From contig JADGJP010000009.1 of NCBI GenBank assembly GCA_027603065.1, positions 124,001 through 188,000 on the forward strand: 64,000 nt of DNA, given 5' to 3'. This DNA comes from Geranomyces variabilis. Taxonomy: Eukaryota > Chytridiomycota > Chytridiomycetes > Spizellomycetales > Powellomycetaceae. The notes beneath the pieces were generated by a model. It did no database searches, was not told the origin of the DNA, and worked only from the letters and a program-made list of their open reading frames with translations. Positions 35,501 through 48,156 of this stretch are shown in pieces. Every line of letters begins with the position of its first letter. Position 1 is the stretch's first letter. Position numbers and translations under genes: made by a program.

Positions 35501-35723
35501 GAACCCGCCAGCACTCCGATTGCTCAAGGAGACGTTGCTAGACATTGTCCGTCATGACAAGGAGGCGGGCCTGATGACGATCGTCGGCTCGACAGACCTG
35601 TCGGCATTCTTCCAGGACAAAAAGCGCGATGAACCAAATGCCGTTGAGGACTGGTGCCTGGAGGTCGGACTTCCCGTGGCATTGGCTGCGCGACGGGATG
35701 AGCCCGCTGCAGCTCCACAGTAG
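29590..35723 (+). CDS. TIF4631: Translation initiation factor eIF4G
   Basis: Scaffold binding eIF4E, eIF4A and poly(A)-binding protein. Exons: a 12-nt first exon 29590-29601 (MDLG), a 316-nt intron, then 29918-30594, 30682-30880, 30956-31423, 31493-31612, 31698-35723. If the first exon is only leader, translation begins at ATG 29,930 and the protein has 1,825 residues; with it, 1,833. Counting from 29,930: Ala/Gln/Pro-rich start; long Lys-Ala-Pro-Glu region (about 540-900); eIF4E-binding motif YQRDFLMQF (956-964); MIF4G domain about 1146-1400 (MKGLLNKLTIEKFD, FSELPNVQSW, ERIMHRNCIAALL); RGG box about 1435-1480; C-terminal helical MA3/W2-like region (about 1616-1820). Intron 2 has a run of 12 C then 7 T (30,633-30,651). 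The presence of RGG box, MIF4G and eIF4E site makes the call firm. Confidence 0.95.
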
Positions 35724-36605
35724 ATGATGATATCCCCACCTTTTCCCTAACCTCTCCCTCACTACCCTCCCACGCACTCTTTCACACGCACGCTCTCTTC
35801 ACATGTGGTTGGATGGGCTTTTCTTTTCTCCCTCTCTTTCCGCCTGACACAATACACCACTTCCCTCACTTCACGCTTTTGATTACCCCCTCTGCTGTCC
35901 CACACTCACTTTATATACTCCGTTCAGCAATGCTTGCAAAAGTCAAACATTAGCTCCCCAAAATGAAATGTGCTATATTCCAACACTGTTGCGGGAGATC
36001 TTAAAAATGTGTTCTAGATCGGTCTGTCAAGGGTAGGAATAGAGCCCAGGCAACTCACCGGGAGTCGTTAATCAGGCGACATTCGTGACTCGCTCATTGT
36101 TTACTTAGCCAGAAATGGGACTCCTGCACTGTCTTTTTGTATGAATAGCGATCGCCAGTTATTAGTAACATAATTCGGCAATGCTTTTAAGGAAGTGGAC
36201 CACACGGAGTCATCGAGACTGAAAATTCTGGCTGCACCGATTGCAACATACTGGCTAAACGACCCAGGTGGCTTGCTGGCTCACCAGACAATTGATTCCA
36301 CTCGATTCCGACCGCATGTCCCAGCTCAGGATCAGACCTGGAACGTTTATATTGCAAGCACAGTCGATCCCACAATATTTGTATGGATTTTATTTCGCAA
36401 GGAAGATATGGAAGAAGAACAATGCACCATGCTCAAGCCGCAGGTAAAGGACGCCTCCAAAAAGTAATCCGCCGAGAAAATACTGCCAAGAAAATACTGC
36501 CATCGATCGCACGTTATCGCCAAAAAGCCCATCAAACAAAAAGCGGCTCATGTGGAGGAGGGGCAAAACAAAACACTTCCCTCAAATCTTACTCACGCGC
36601 CGCGC
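35724..36605. other. Intergenic, pyrimidine-rich 3' region of eIF4G
   Basis: The first 150 bp are C/T-rich untranslated region. A 90-codon open frame at 36,195-36,467 on the plus strand has no recognised features and I do not call it. Nothing else seen. Confidence 0.5.
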
Positions 36606-38255
36606 TCAATAATAGCCGTATGGATATCTGCCTGTGTTGTAAGCTGGCGACGCCGAGACCAGGATTGCATAAGGACGGATGAATTGTGGAAGCACGGTGT
36701 AGATGGAGCCGCCTTGGGAGCGGGCGTGCCGTCGGGAAACGCGATTTTGCACAACGACAGCGTATCCCTGTGAGCCCTTTGGAGGGAAGAAAGGGCCCTT
36801 GGAGCTGTAGCCGGCGGTGTCGGCGATGGCGGTGCTGGACCAAACAGTAGTGGTGTTATAGCCGTGACGGGCGATGGAAGCCGATGACTGGTGGGCGGTT
36901 CTGAGAAAATATGTGAGTCATTGTTAGCAACAAGGCATCGATCGGGCTTTGACGAAGGAACAACGTTACTTACCCGTGGAATGTGACAAACCACTCCTCA
37001 TTGTCGCCATGGTCTCGCGGTCCAGGTGGACCCAGCCACTTGTCGTCCTTGTACTTGCCCTTGACTTTCAACGCAAAGCGCATCCATCCGCCAGGTCGAG
37101 TGTACGGCTTACCTCCACGCGTTGCACACCGCTGGGAAGCCTCGATCGGGTAGTGGCGGTCCCACTTCGGGTCAAGCAGCTCAAGAGGAAGAAACGAGAA
37201 GAGCTTGGGATCGGGCAGAAAATCGACTACAACGCGCGGCTGCTGGATCGTAGGCGACGGCGAGGCCGCTGCAAGAAGGTGCTTAACGTGATCGAGGAGA
37301 AGGGCGGCGTCGTTGTCCCATTCGTTGCGGTTGTGCGACACCCGGACCGCCTGCTGGTTTTGAGGATCTTGTCCCGAAATCTGCTTCTTGAGGTCGGCGA
37401 CTGTGATGGTGGTTTGGGCTTTTGTGCAAAGGTGGAAGCCACAAGAGGCGAGCAAACGAAGTTGTATCAGTTTGTTTACATCCTACATTTTGATAAAACA
37501 TGCACTGAAGATGAGCCGTTTACCTTCTATCTCTTTGGACACTCCGTTAAGCGTCCAGGTAATGATGACTGTAGCGGGAGGTTGAGGCCTCATGCTGCGC
37601 TGCGGGGTCTTTGGAACCGAGTCAAGATCGAGAGCCAACGGCGGACCGCGGCCTAGTCGCAGGTGCCAAAAGGGCAGCAAAAAGCCCAGGTAAGCAGCTT
37701 ACATAGAAATAAACCTTTTGACGGAAAGCTTACTGCGAAGTTGATAGCGACTGGCAGTGGGGCTGACCTCGGCCAAAGCCTCCAGGGTGGTCGTCATTGT
37801 CTTGCGCTTGGGAGGCATGTCTTCGGTCTCACTCGTCTCAGATGTGACAGATGCAACAGTAACAACGAGCGCAGTGTCGGTGGTCTCAGTATTGATGGAA
37901 TCGCTGACGATGTCTTTGGTCTCAGCGGCAGCAGGTGTGGGTCCGTTGTCCTTGCTGGCCTTGCGCTTTTTCTAGTAGAGAGAAAACAGATATCTTGCTG
38001 TTGAGAAAGGAAAAAGAGGCCGTCAGCAAGCAGGCCTTACACGTCCATACCCTCAAGAGGTTCAAAAATCCGAGAGAGAAGAGGCGAGTCATGAACGGCG
38101 TCGCTTTGCAAGGCCCGGAGATGAGAATACGTTAAGAGGGTGTTGTAACAGCTCGGTTGTCCTCTTCCGCTTCTGATCCTCCGCCTCTCTTCCTTTTTGT
38201 GCAAGATGTCTCGTACCTTTTCGGATGCGCGGTGGAGCTGGGTGGGGCAGGACAA
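36606..38255 (-). CDS. Ubiquitin-like plus FHGT-motif protein (possible ADP-ribosyltransferase-like fold)
   Basis: Exons 38255-38043, 37971-37734, 37652-37524, 37418-36974, 36900-36606; 439 residues with this start. An ATG at 38,048 (exon of 6 nt) or 37,817 may be the true start. An N-terminal disordered, Thr/Ser-rich part leads to a ubiquitin-like region (VIITWTLNGVSKEIEAQ, TITVADLKKQISGQ). The conserved core reads LLDPKWDRHYPI, RGGKPYTRPGGWMRFALKV, KYKDDKWLG, EEWFVTFHGTAHQSSASIARHGY, VVVQNRVS and FIRPYAILV. I know this core (RPCGWxRxALKV ... WxVxYHGT ... AxSIxxxGx) from a large family in Rhizophagus, ciliates and rotifers; HGT plus later Tyr recalls PARP-type transferases, but that link is inference. 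The usual GIY motif is replaced by GPFFPPKGSQGY. Confidence 0.72.
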
Positions 38256-38548
38256 CCTGAGACCCTTCGCGCCTTGCCCTGTGGCGCTCCAGTTTTCCGA
38301 CAGCTAACTAACGGTCAATCACTCTGGCAGCACCAAGAATTAACACTGACTAAAAGACGGTAACTATATTGCTGACTGCCTTTGTTGATAAAAACGAGGC
38401 AAAAACCCCACTTTTCAAGGCCTATTCGCCTGATTTGCACTTCGCGACAAATAATGATGGTTCTTCACTATAAAAGGATATACATTGTTACGCCCGGCAA
38501 AGGGATGCAAAATTTGGGGAAGAGAAGGGTGGGTATATGAAGCTATGT

Positions 38549-39832
38549 TCAAACGTTGCTGCCGTTTGCAGCTAGAAGCAAAATTCCAAGAAGATCGCGC
38601 GAGTCTGACGGGAGGCCGGCCAGCGTCGCGGGAGGTAAATCGACCATGGAGCCCTGACCCGCTGCGCCAGATCCCTCGCTGGATGTTTCCGCATGCGGAC
38701 CATGATGATGCAAATCGTGGTCAGAATGCGGTTCTGGTGCCCATTCGCTGGGAGGAGTGATGCTATACTCTTCCGATTTGCTATGCACATCGTGCGGGCT
38801 TTCGCTGTGCCGTGACCCACTGCTGCTTGCTCCTGCCGCGATCAATGCAGCTGCAGCTGCAGCCGCTGCCACGGTAGTCGCCGCGTCGTTTTGCCGTTCC
38901 TCATGATGGCTACCATCTGGAGGCGCGGTCTCGCTCTGCGCCGAAGCGCTTCCGGTCCACCAATCTCTATCTATAAATCGTGCTGACACCGGGTTCAATT
39001 GCGCTAAGCCTGCAGTCACCTGCGTGCGTGGCGTGACCTGCTGCAGGAATGCAGGAAACGGTGTTCCCTGCATAGGCACGCCATTGGTGCCGCCGCGATA
39101 AGATGACGTTGCCGAGACCGACAGCGCCGCAGCGGAGACCAGTGACCGCTCTGGCAAAAATGGTGGTTTGGCTGGCGGGAAATGCTGTTGCGGCTTGCGC
39201 CGTTTGTAGGACGCTGCAGCGCGGCGAGCCCTTACGTGCGGCACTAATGGCGGCTCGTTGAGGGGTTTGAGCAGATTCCGTAGTGTCGCGTGTGGATGTG
39301 TAATCCCCGGTATGATGGCAGGAGTGTGAAGTGCGTGTTTGATGTACGTTGCAGATGCAGTATCCGGCAGCTGCAGCACGGGCGGGAGAATAGGTGACGG
39401 GGCGTTTGTTGTTGGATCCACAAATGGAGCCGAGTGGTGGGCATGTGGGTCGTCGTGATAGTGAGGAAGGAGAGAAAGGTCGGAATCAGCAGACGGGCTT
39501 GCGGAGAGCTCGACTGAGGTCGTTGAAGTCGGTGCAGCTCCGGCCACAGACGGAAGTTCGCGAGGCTCTTCGACGCCAGACTCCGCGCGGCTGTGACCCA
39601 AATCTCGCTTGGTCTTTTTATGTGAGGCGGCGCCAGCGTCGTCTGCATCCTTGCCCAAATCGGCGTCGATTCGCCCGCGTTTATGTGATTTTAACGAATC
39701 GCCGGGGACCAGCCTGGCCGCATCGGCGTTGGTAAGGCGAGGGTCGGGACGACTACGTGCCCTGGCGGACCCTCCTCCCTCTGGCGCAACCCCGGCACCA
39801 CTTCCACTCGCATGCGTATCTGTGGAAGCCAT
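38549..39832 (-). CDS. Disordered Ala/Ser/His-rich protein, unknown
   Basis: Intronless frame of 427 residues from the ATG at 39,832 (the frame extends upstream to 39,979 but the extra part looks like leader). Features: basic patch KSHKRGRIDADLG and SHKKTKRD that could be nuclear signals, poly-Ala run (about residues 350-370), His-rich and acidic stretches. One more ordered block (about 165-235) has TYIKHALHTPAIIPGITHPH and VRARRAAASYKRRKPQQHF. No known domain; a nuclear or regulatory role is only suggested by composition. The frame stays open over 1.3 kb against heavy GC, which favours a real gene. Confidence 0.65.
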   Translation of the reverse strand: MASTDTHASGSGAGVAPEGGGSARARSRPDPRLTNADAARLVPGDSLKSHKRGRIDADLGKDADDAGAASHKKTKRDLGHSRAESGVEEPRELPSVAGAAPTSTTSVELSASPSADSDLSLLPHYHDDPHAHHSAPFVDPTTNAPSPILPPVLQLPDTASATYIKHALHTPAIIPGITHPHATLRNLLKPLNEPPLVPHVRARRAAASYKRRKPQQHFPPAKPPFLPERSLVSAAALSVSATSSYRGGTNGVPMQGTPFPAFLQQVTPRTQVTAGLAQLNPVSARFIDRDWWTGSASAQSETAPPDGSHHEERQNDAATTVAAAAAAAALIAAGASSSGSRHSESPHDVHSKSEEYSITPPSEWAPEPHSDHDLHHHGPHAETSSEGSGAAGQGSMVDLPPATLAGLPSDSRDLLGILLLAANGSNV

Positions 39833-41204
39833 GTGCACAGCAACTAAAGCAGTGGGACTTGCGGGGCTGTTATGGGTGGTGCTGTTCTTAAAGTTCGACA
39901 AGAGAATTGTTGGGCAGGCGTAAGGAAGACAAATGGGTAGACGATAATTCACGTGACGTGAGCGTGGATGGCTGTGCAATTGATAAGCTGTCGGTTCCTC
40001 TCGTGAAAGTGATCTATATGCCTGTGCCGTCGTGCAGAGCTAAACTGTGCCAGCTGCTGCTAAGGAATGTGAAGCATAAGCTCTCGAGCACCAACGATAC
40101 GTAATGCAACAGCACATACAACGAAATCAAGGATTTCAGGTCTGTATCTCACTTTTGCGATGGGGACCAACTGGCCCGTCAGTTCCGGTTGACGGAGGTG
40201 CACAGATGCTTGCAAGACTCTAGCATTCCGCCCTCCTGAACGCCAGCGCTGTCTGGTGTGGGCCTACAACCTTAGTCGACGACTGCCATTGTGTGTCTTG
40301 ATAACGGGTGGTGGGGCGCAAATGCATCGTGCACACAACTCTGCCCCATTATCAGCCGTTTGGCATAGCTGACAATGGAATGAGGCCGTACACACATTGC
40401 TTTTATTTGCTTCGTACTTAACTTCGACAGTCGTACCAATGCTGCTACGCTGTGTTTGGAAATCATAGCATGACCCAGAACAGATCTGTTGCCGGATGGT
40501 GGCGCGTGAATGCGTGGTACATACAACCCCGTCACATTTTTGCCCTTTAGGGATAGCCGACAATGAAATGAGGTTGTGTAGATGTAGCCACCCTCGGCCT
40601 GCGATCAGCAGAATTGGCCTGCAGTTGGTCGCTCACCGATCTTAGGACGAAACATGCGCGCCTATATATTTACACATGGCTTTGACCGCGAGGCGACGAT
40701 GCTTGAGCCCGAATTTGCAACGCATCCATAGCGCCGTGTCTTAGCGCTGGACCGTCCTTCGCCATGCCACTTGGAAACACAAAAGCGTTGCAAATGGTCT
40801 GAACCTGGCGCGCTTTGCACACGGCCAAGCGTTGATGATTTCCTGACAAATTGGCTACACTTTGAGCCCGCAAACATCAAGGTTAGCGTTCAAAAATGCC
40901 AAAAAGCGCATTAACGGGTTTAACCAGATGGGGCGGTTGATCGTGGTAGGCAGAAGCAATGGTTCCTCCTCCAATTTCGTGTGCTATTTGCATCCGAAAA
41001 AGCGTCTCTGTTTCGGACTCTCAAGCAAATTAGCGTATAGTATTCTCGCAACAGAGAAGATTGAATGCCGGCCGAAAGGGAGACTCAGTCCGGACAGATG
41101 CTATTTATTTATTAGTTTCACAGCCATCGCTACTGACGTTTGACTTTTTCCCGTTTTGCTGTTTATGACATCCCGCCTTGCACTGCTCAGCAACTCCCGA
41201 CACT
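39833..41204. other. Intergenic with a degenerate 95-bp duplicated unit
   Basis: No intact gene seen in 1.37 kb. Two diverged copies of one unit lie at about 40,300-40,396 and 40,489-40,583 (see the repeat entry). The last 300 bp precede the BOR1 start and hold its promoter. Confidence 0.5.
40300..40583 (-). repeat. Two diverged direct repeats, possible remnant of a Cys-rich gene
   Basis: Units at about 40,300-40,396 and 40,489-40,583, offset by 187 bp, share blocks such as ATAGCTGACAATGGAATGAG against ATAGCCGACAATGAAATGAG and a common GGTGG..GCG start. Read on the minus strand both copies give a SFHC..L block, and the frame 40,264-40,563 has ten Cys in 99 codons. That could be a decayed tandem Cys-rich protein or chance; no start context, signal peptide or splice sites support a live gene. 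Confidence 0.45.
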
Positions 41205-43085
41205 ATGAGCGCAACTTCGTCGGCCGAGGACCAGCTCGGCCTGCCGCCGCTGCCGCCGGTCTTACCGCCGCCAGGGCTTGGCGTCAAAATAAGACCCTGG
41301 TATGATATGGCCGACGAAGTGCGCGGACGTTTGCCGTTTTACAGCTCCGACTGGAGTGATGGCTTTTCGGATAAAAAGGTCCTGGCAGCTGGAATATTTA
41401 TTTGTGAGTACCCTTTTGAAGAGCGCATATCTTTTGTGTGCGAAACGCTCATAATCTCCTCTATGATAGTTCTCGCGAATGTCGCACCCGCAGTGACATT
41501 CGCCTTCTTTTTGGATAGCGAAACCAAGGGCAGCATTGGCGTGGTGGAGGTCCTGCTGTCATCCGCAATAAGCGGAACTATATACGCAGTCATATCTGGC
41601 CAGCCGCTTATCATCGTCGGTGTCACGGGGCCTGTATCCGTTTTTGTCTCAACACTTTATAGCCTCGCCGGGCAACTGGACATTGCTTTTTTGCCGTTTT
41701 TGGGTTGGACAACGTTATGGGCGGCCCTTATGCATATCGTCATCGCAGCAAGTGGACTCTGTGGCTTTGTCACATATGTTACCAGATTCAGCTGCGAGAT
41801 TTTCGGGGCACTGATCGCGGTCGTCTATGTCTGGAACGGTGTAGCCGAGCTCGTCGATTCGTTCCGCACGGCTTTTGCTGTAGGATTATTAGCTACGCTG
41901 CTGGCAATCTTGACTCTGACGCTGGCGCTCGTTCTCGCTAATGCCCGCGTATGGAGGTTTTGGCCTCGCGGCGTGAGAGCTTTCATCGCGGATTATGCTA
42001 TTGCAGGCTCGGTCTGCATTGCCACGGTGGTGTCGGCCGTCGTGATACCCAAGTTCCAAAGCAGCGGAGACGTCGTGGATCATCTCGCCACCCTCAACGT
42101 GCCATATAGGCAACCATTTTTGACCACCACCAGCGGACGAGCGTGGCTCGTGGATTTCACGGATTGCCCCGTGTGGGCTGTCTTCGCATCCATCATTTCA
42201 GGATTTGTGTTGTGCATTCTATTTTATTTCGACCATAACGTGTCTTCCCTGTTGAGTCAGGTACGCGCTCACCGTTTTCTGCTGTCTGAGTTCACTTATT
42301 CAATTCATGCTCGTCCTCAGAGACCGGAATCCAACCTGCAAAAACCCGCAGCATTCAATTGGGATTTTTTCGTACTGGGCCTTACTTTGGTGCCATGCGC
42401 ATTTCTTGGCATTCCGCCGTGTAATGGCTTGATCCCTCAGGCGCCATTACATGTCTCGGCCCTATCCAAGCGCAATAAGCATGGCGTCGTTGTCCGCGTT
42501 GCGGAACAGCGAATTTCCGGACTACTCCAAGCGCTGTTTACATTTGCGATTCTTGCGCCACCATTACTGCGAGTCGTCAGCCAAGTCCCGAGAGCGGTTT
42601 TGGCTGGACTATTCTTGGCGATGGCCGTCCACTCACTCGAAAGCAACCAGTTCGCCGCCCGAGCTTTCGCTTTGGCTTGCTCGGATCCAATCGACCGAGC
42701 CGCTGTTTTGGGATCTCCGCAACTAAGCGAGGTACCGAAAAACGTATGTACGCGCTTCACTCTCGTTCAAGTTGCCATCCTCGCAGTCACCGTTGCCATT
42801 ACCGAGTCGCATTCACCAGTTGCTTTGCTCTTTCCCGTTGTCATTTGCGCCCTCGTGCCGATACGGTACTTTTTCTTGCCGCGACTTATTCCGTCACGCT
42901 GGTTGGACAATTTGGATTGCGAAACGATTGATGCGGTTGGCGACGAGGAGGGGACTCAACAAAATGCCAGCAGTTCGCCGTTACTGCATGCAGCCTTGGA
43001 TGTCGGACCTCCTCCGTCTGTGGCCAACAGCATACCTCTCACTCGTGTCGCCGACGGGGAAGAGGGGAGGATAGAACAGACATAA
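41205..43085 (+). CDS. BOR1: BOR1-type anion (borate/bicarbonate) transporter, SLC4 family
   Basis: Plasma-membrane exporter of borate in yeast and plants. Exons 41205-41403, 41470-42260, 42321-43085; 584 residues, near yeast Bor1 (576). Motifs: YSSDWSDGFSDKKVLAA, IFIFLANVAPAVTF, QPLIIVGVTGPVSVF, YFDHNVSSLLSQ, NWDFFVLGLTLVPCAFLGIPP, NGLIPQAPLHVSAL, LFLAMAVHSLESNQF and IRYFFLPRLIP, the inner core of SLC4/SLC26-fold transporters with about 12 helices. Both introns (66 and 60 nt) are multiples of three and stay open, so the unspliced frame runs through; splicing is clearly right because it rebuilds FIFLANVAP and the LLSQ..FNWDFF link. Substrate is by family, not shown. Confidence 0.95.
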   Translation: MSATSSAEDQLGLPPLPPVLPPPGLGVKIRPWYDMADEVRGRLPFYSSDWSDGFSDKKVLAAGIFICEYPFEERISFVCETLIISSMIVLANVAPAVTFAFFLDSETKGSIGVVEVLLSSAISGTIYAVISGQPLIIVGVTGPVSVFVSTLYSLAGQLDIAFLPFLGWTTLWAALMHIVIAASGLCGFVTYVTRFSCEIFGALIAVVYVWNGVAELVDSFRTAFAVGLLATLLAILTLTLALVLANARVWRFWPRGVRAFIADYAIAGSVCIATVVSAVVIPKFQSSGDVVDHLATLNVPYRQPFLTTTSGRAWLVDFTDCPVWAVFASIISGFVLCILFYFDHNVSSLLSQVRAHRFLLSEFTYSIHARPQRPESNLQKPAAFNWDFFVLGLTLVPCAFLGIPPCNGLIPQAPLHVSALSKRNKHGVVVRVAEQRISGLLQALFTFAILAPPLLRVVSQVPRAVLAGLFLAMAVHSLESNQFAARAFALACSDPIDRAAVLGSPQLSEVPKNVCTRFTLVQVAILAVTVAITESHSPVALLFPVVICALVPIRYFFLPRLIPSRWLDNLDCETIDAVGDEEGTQQNASSSPLLHAALDVGPPPSVANSIPLTRVADGEEGRIEQT

Positions 43086-43250
43086 ACTGAATCATCGTAG
43101 AAAGGGTCTGTCAAAAAAATTGCAAACAATAGTGCGGCATGCATCATTTTCATTAAGTCCGGATTGAGAATTAGGTGCGTGCGTGCGTTTGTTCGTCCTC
43201 ATCCAGCCGTTCATCATCGTCGTCTTTCCCCAACCGCCTCCGCTCCTACC

Positions 43251-43943
43251 ATGTCTGCCGCCGCCGCCGCTCCTTCCGCAAGGATCGCCTCGCTCTCAAC
43301 ATGGGCCAATATACTCGCTGCCGCGGCCGTGCAACTGATCGCGTTGTCCATCGTGCGTCGCGGCTCCTCCATGCTCCTCCCGCGAGGCTCGGCGCACTTT
43401 GCGCTTGAGAGCCCGTCGTCGTTCGCTTTTGGATACTCGGGGTCCAGCGTCAGCGCTGCGCTGTCCACGCTTGGCGCCTTTTCGACTCTGCTGCTGATGC
43501 TCTGCACGATTGCGAATTTCGCGTGAGTTTTTTTAACAACGTCTCTAAAAGATCCTGAAGTGCTGGGAAAAATCCTAACCGCATGCTCCCCGCTCTCTTC
43601 AAGCTTGATCGCTAGCAACGCATTCAACCTCGCCGCGCTCACGACGCTCGGCCTCAAAGCCACCGGCCTGTCTTCAACCACTCCCGCCGTCGCGCAACTC
43701 AACCTCCTACCCTTCGCCGCCGCAGCGCTGCACGCGGTCGAGAATGTCCTGTTTTTGATCGTCGTTGCCACCGGCGCGCACCTCGGTGGGCTGGCCGGCG
43801 CCATTGGCTTCTTCCGCGACGTTGCCGGCGCCGCGAGCGTGGCGGTAGTCGCAGGCACGCTGCCCGTGTTCTTGTTTGAGTGGTCCAAGAGCATCGGCCG
43901 CGATGGGAGGCAACAGGTCAAGTTCCAGCAGAAGGCTCAGTAG
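43251..43943 (+). CDS. Small integral membrane protein, unknown
   Basis: Exons 43251-43522 and 43604-43943 (81-nt intron, donor GTGAGT), 203 residues. Four or five hydrophobic segments: ILAAAAVQLIALSIV, ALSTLGAFSTLLLMLCTIANFALIA, a long run LLPFAAAALHAVENVLFLIVV, and two near the end (GAIGFFRDVAGAASVAVVAG, TLPVFLFEW); short basic C-terminus. No motif of a family I can name. It lies 165 bp behind BOR1 in the same direction with its own CT-rich leader. Confidence 0.8.
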
Positions 43944-44229
43944 TAGAAAGAATCGCGAGAATGGAGCGCTTTTTCGGGTAGGGTTATTTTTTGGGACTTT
44001 TGTATAGTTCTGTAAATAAGTTAAAAGATAGCCCCCAAAAGCTCAACAGGATTACAGAGGTCGTTTACTCTATCTCTCTAGCTACAGCTACGCTTATGTA
44101 CATGATACAGTGCAAAGGCCGGACGTGTCCATTGCGCCAATTCCGTAAACATTCATGATGCTGGCAAAAAGATAGATGATAATCACGTTAAGAATGCAAC
44201 ACCTGCGCGTTAGACTTTCAAATCTCTGC

Positions 44230-47402
<3,173 letters not shown>

Positions 47403-48156
47403 CTTCCGCTGCGAAAAACACGCGGAATGTCGTTCGTGTTGGACGACGCTTGTTGCCCCCAATGCAAAATGCTCGCAATAGGCGCGCTTTTTGGGGTGTG
47501 CGCAGCAGCTGTGCTTACGTACGGCGCTCGATCGCTGCGCCACAAACGGGAATTTGGCCCTGGAGTCGGACCGCGGAATCGGACTGCGGAATTTCAGCCG
47601 AGCCAGGCGGAGTGCGGAGGGGACGTACAAACTGAAAAATGAAAAAAGGCGAGTACCGGCGGTTGAAATAGCGCTCGGGCCGTTGGGAGACAATCGGGCT
47701 TTTCTCCCGAGGGGCTGGACTCTGGAGCCAGCGTGCGACGAACGCAAGAAAAGACCGCGTCGGCTCAAGCCCGCGGGGCCTGGACCCGACCCGAAGGCAC
47801 CGAAGTGGGAGGCAAAACACGAGCGTGCAACAAACTAAATTGGCCCCTCGCATCTAAAATTCTCGGCCTTGTCCCACAGAGTCCACCGAGTACCCGCCCC
47901 CCGCAGCCCCCCAGTCGAAGCCCCCAAACTGGCAACGTCGAAACCACCCCGACAAGCAACGCACCGCCGGTTGTTGCTCCCTCCCCTTGTGGCCGTTCTC
48001 GTTGTAACCCCCACGAAGAGCCCATCCGCCGCAGCCCGACAGTGAGTGAGGATCGGCGGGACGATGGGAGCCGTTCGGCGTATTAGTAAAAAGGTGCGGA
48101 GGAAGGGCAGGCCCCTCCGCCTGAGCACCCTGAAGCAAACCAACCGTTTTTAATAC
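47403..48156. promoter_or_regulatory. Divergent promoter region of PABA synthase and the F-box gene
   Basis: 754 bp, very GC-rich, open by composition in several frames but with no family match, start context or splice logic. I read it as a shared upstream region. Confidence 0.45.

Noticed and set aside
36195-36467. 90-codon plus-strand frame behind eIF4G
   Set aside because: No resemblance, no splice or start support; probably untranslated region.
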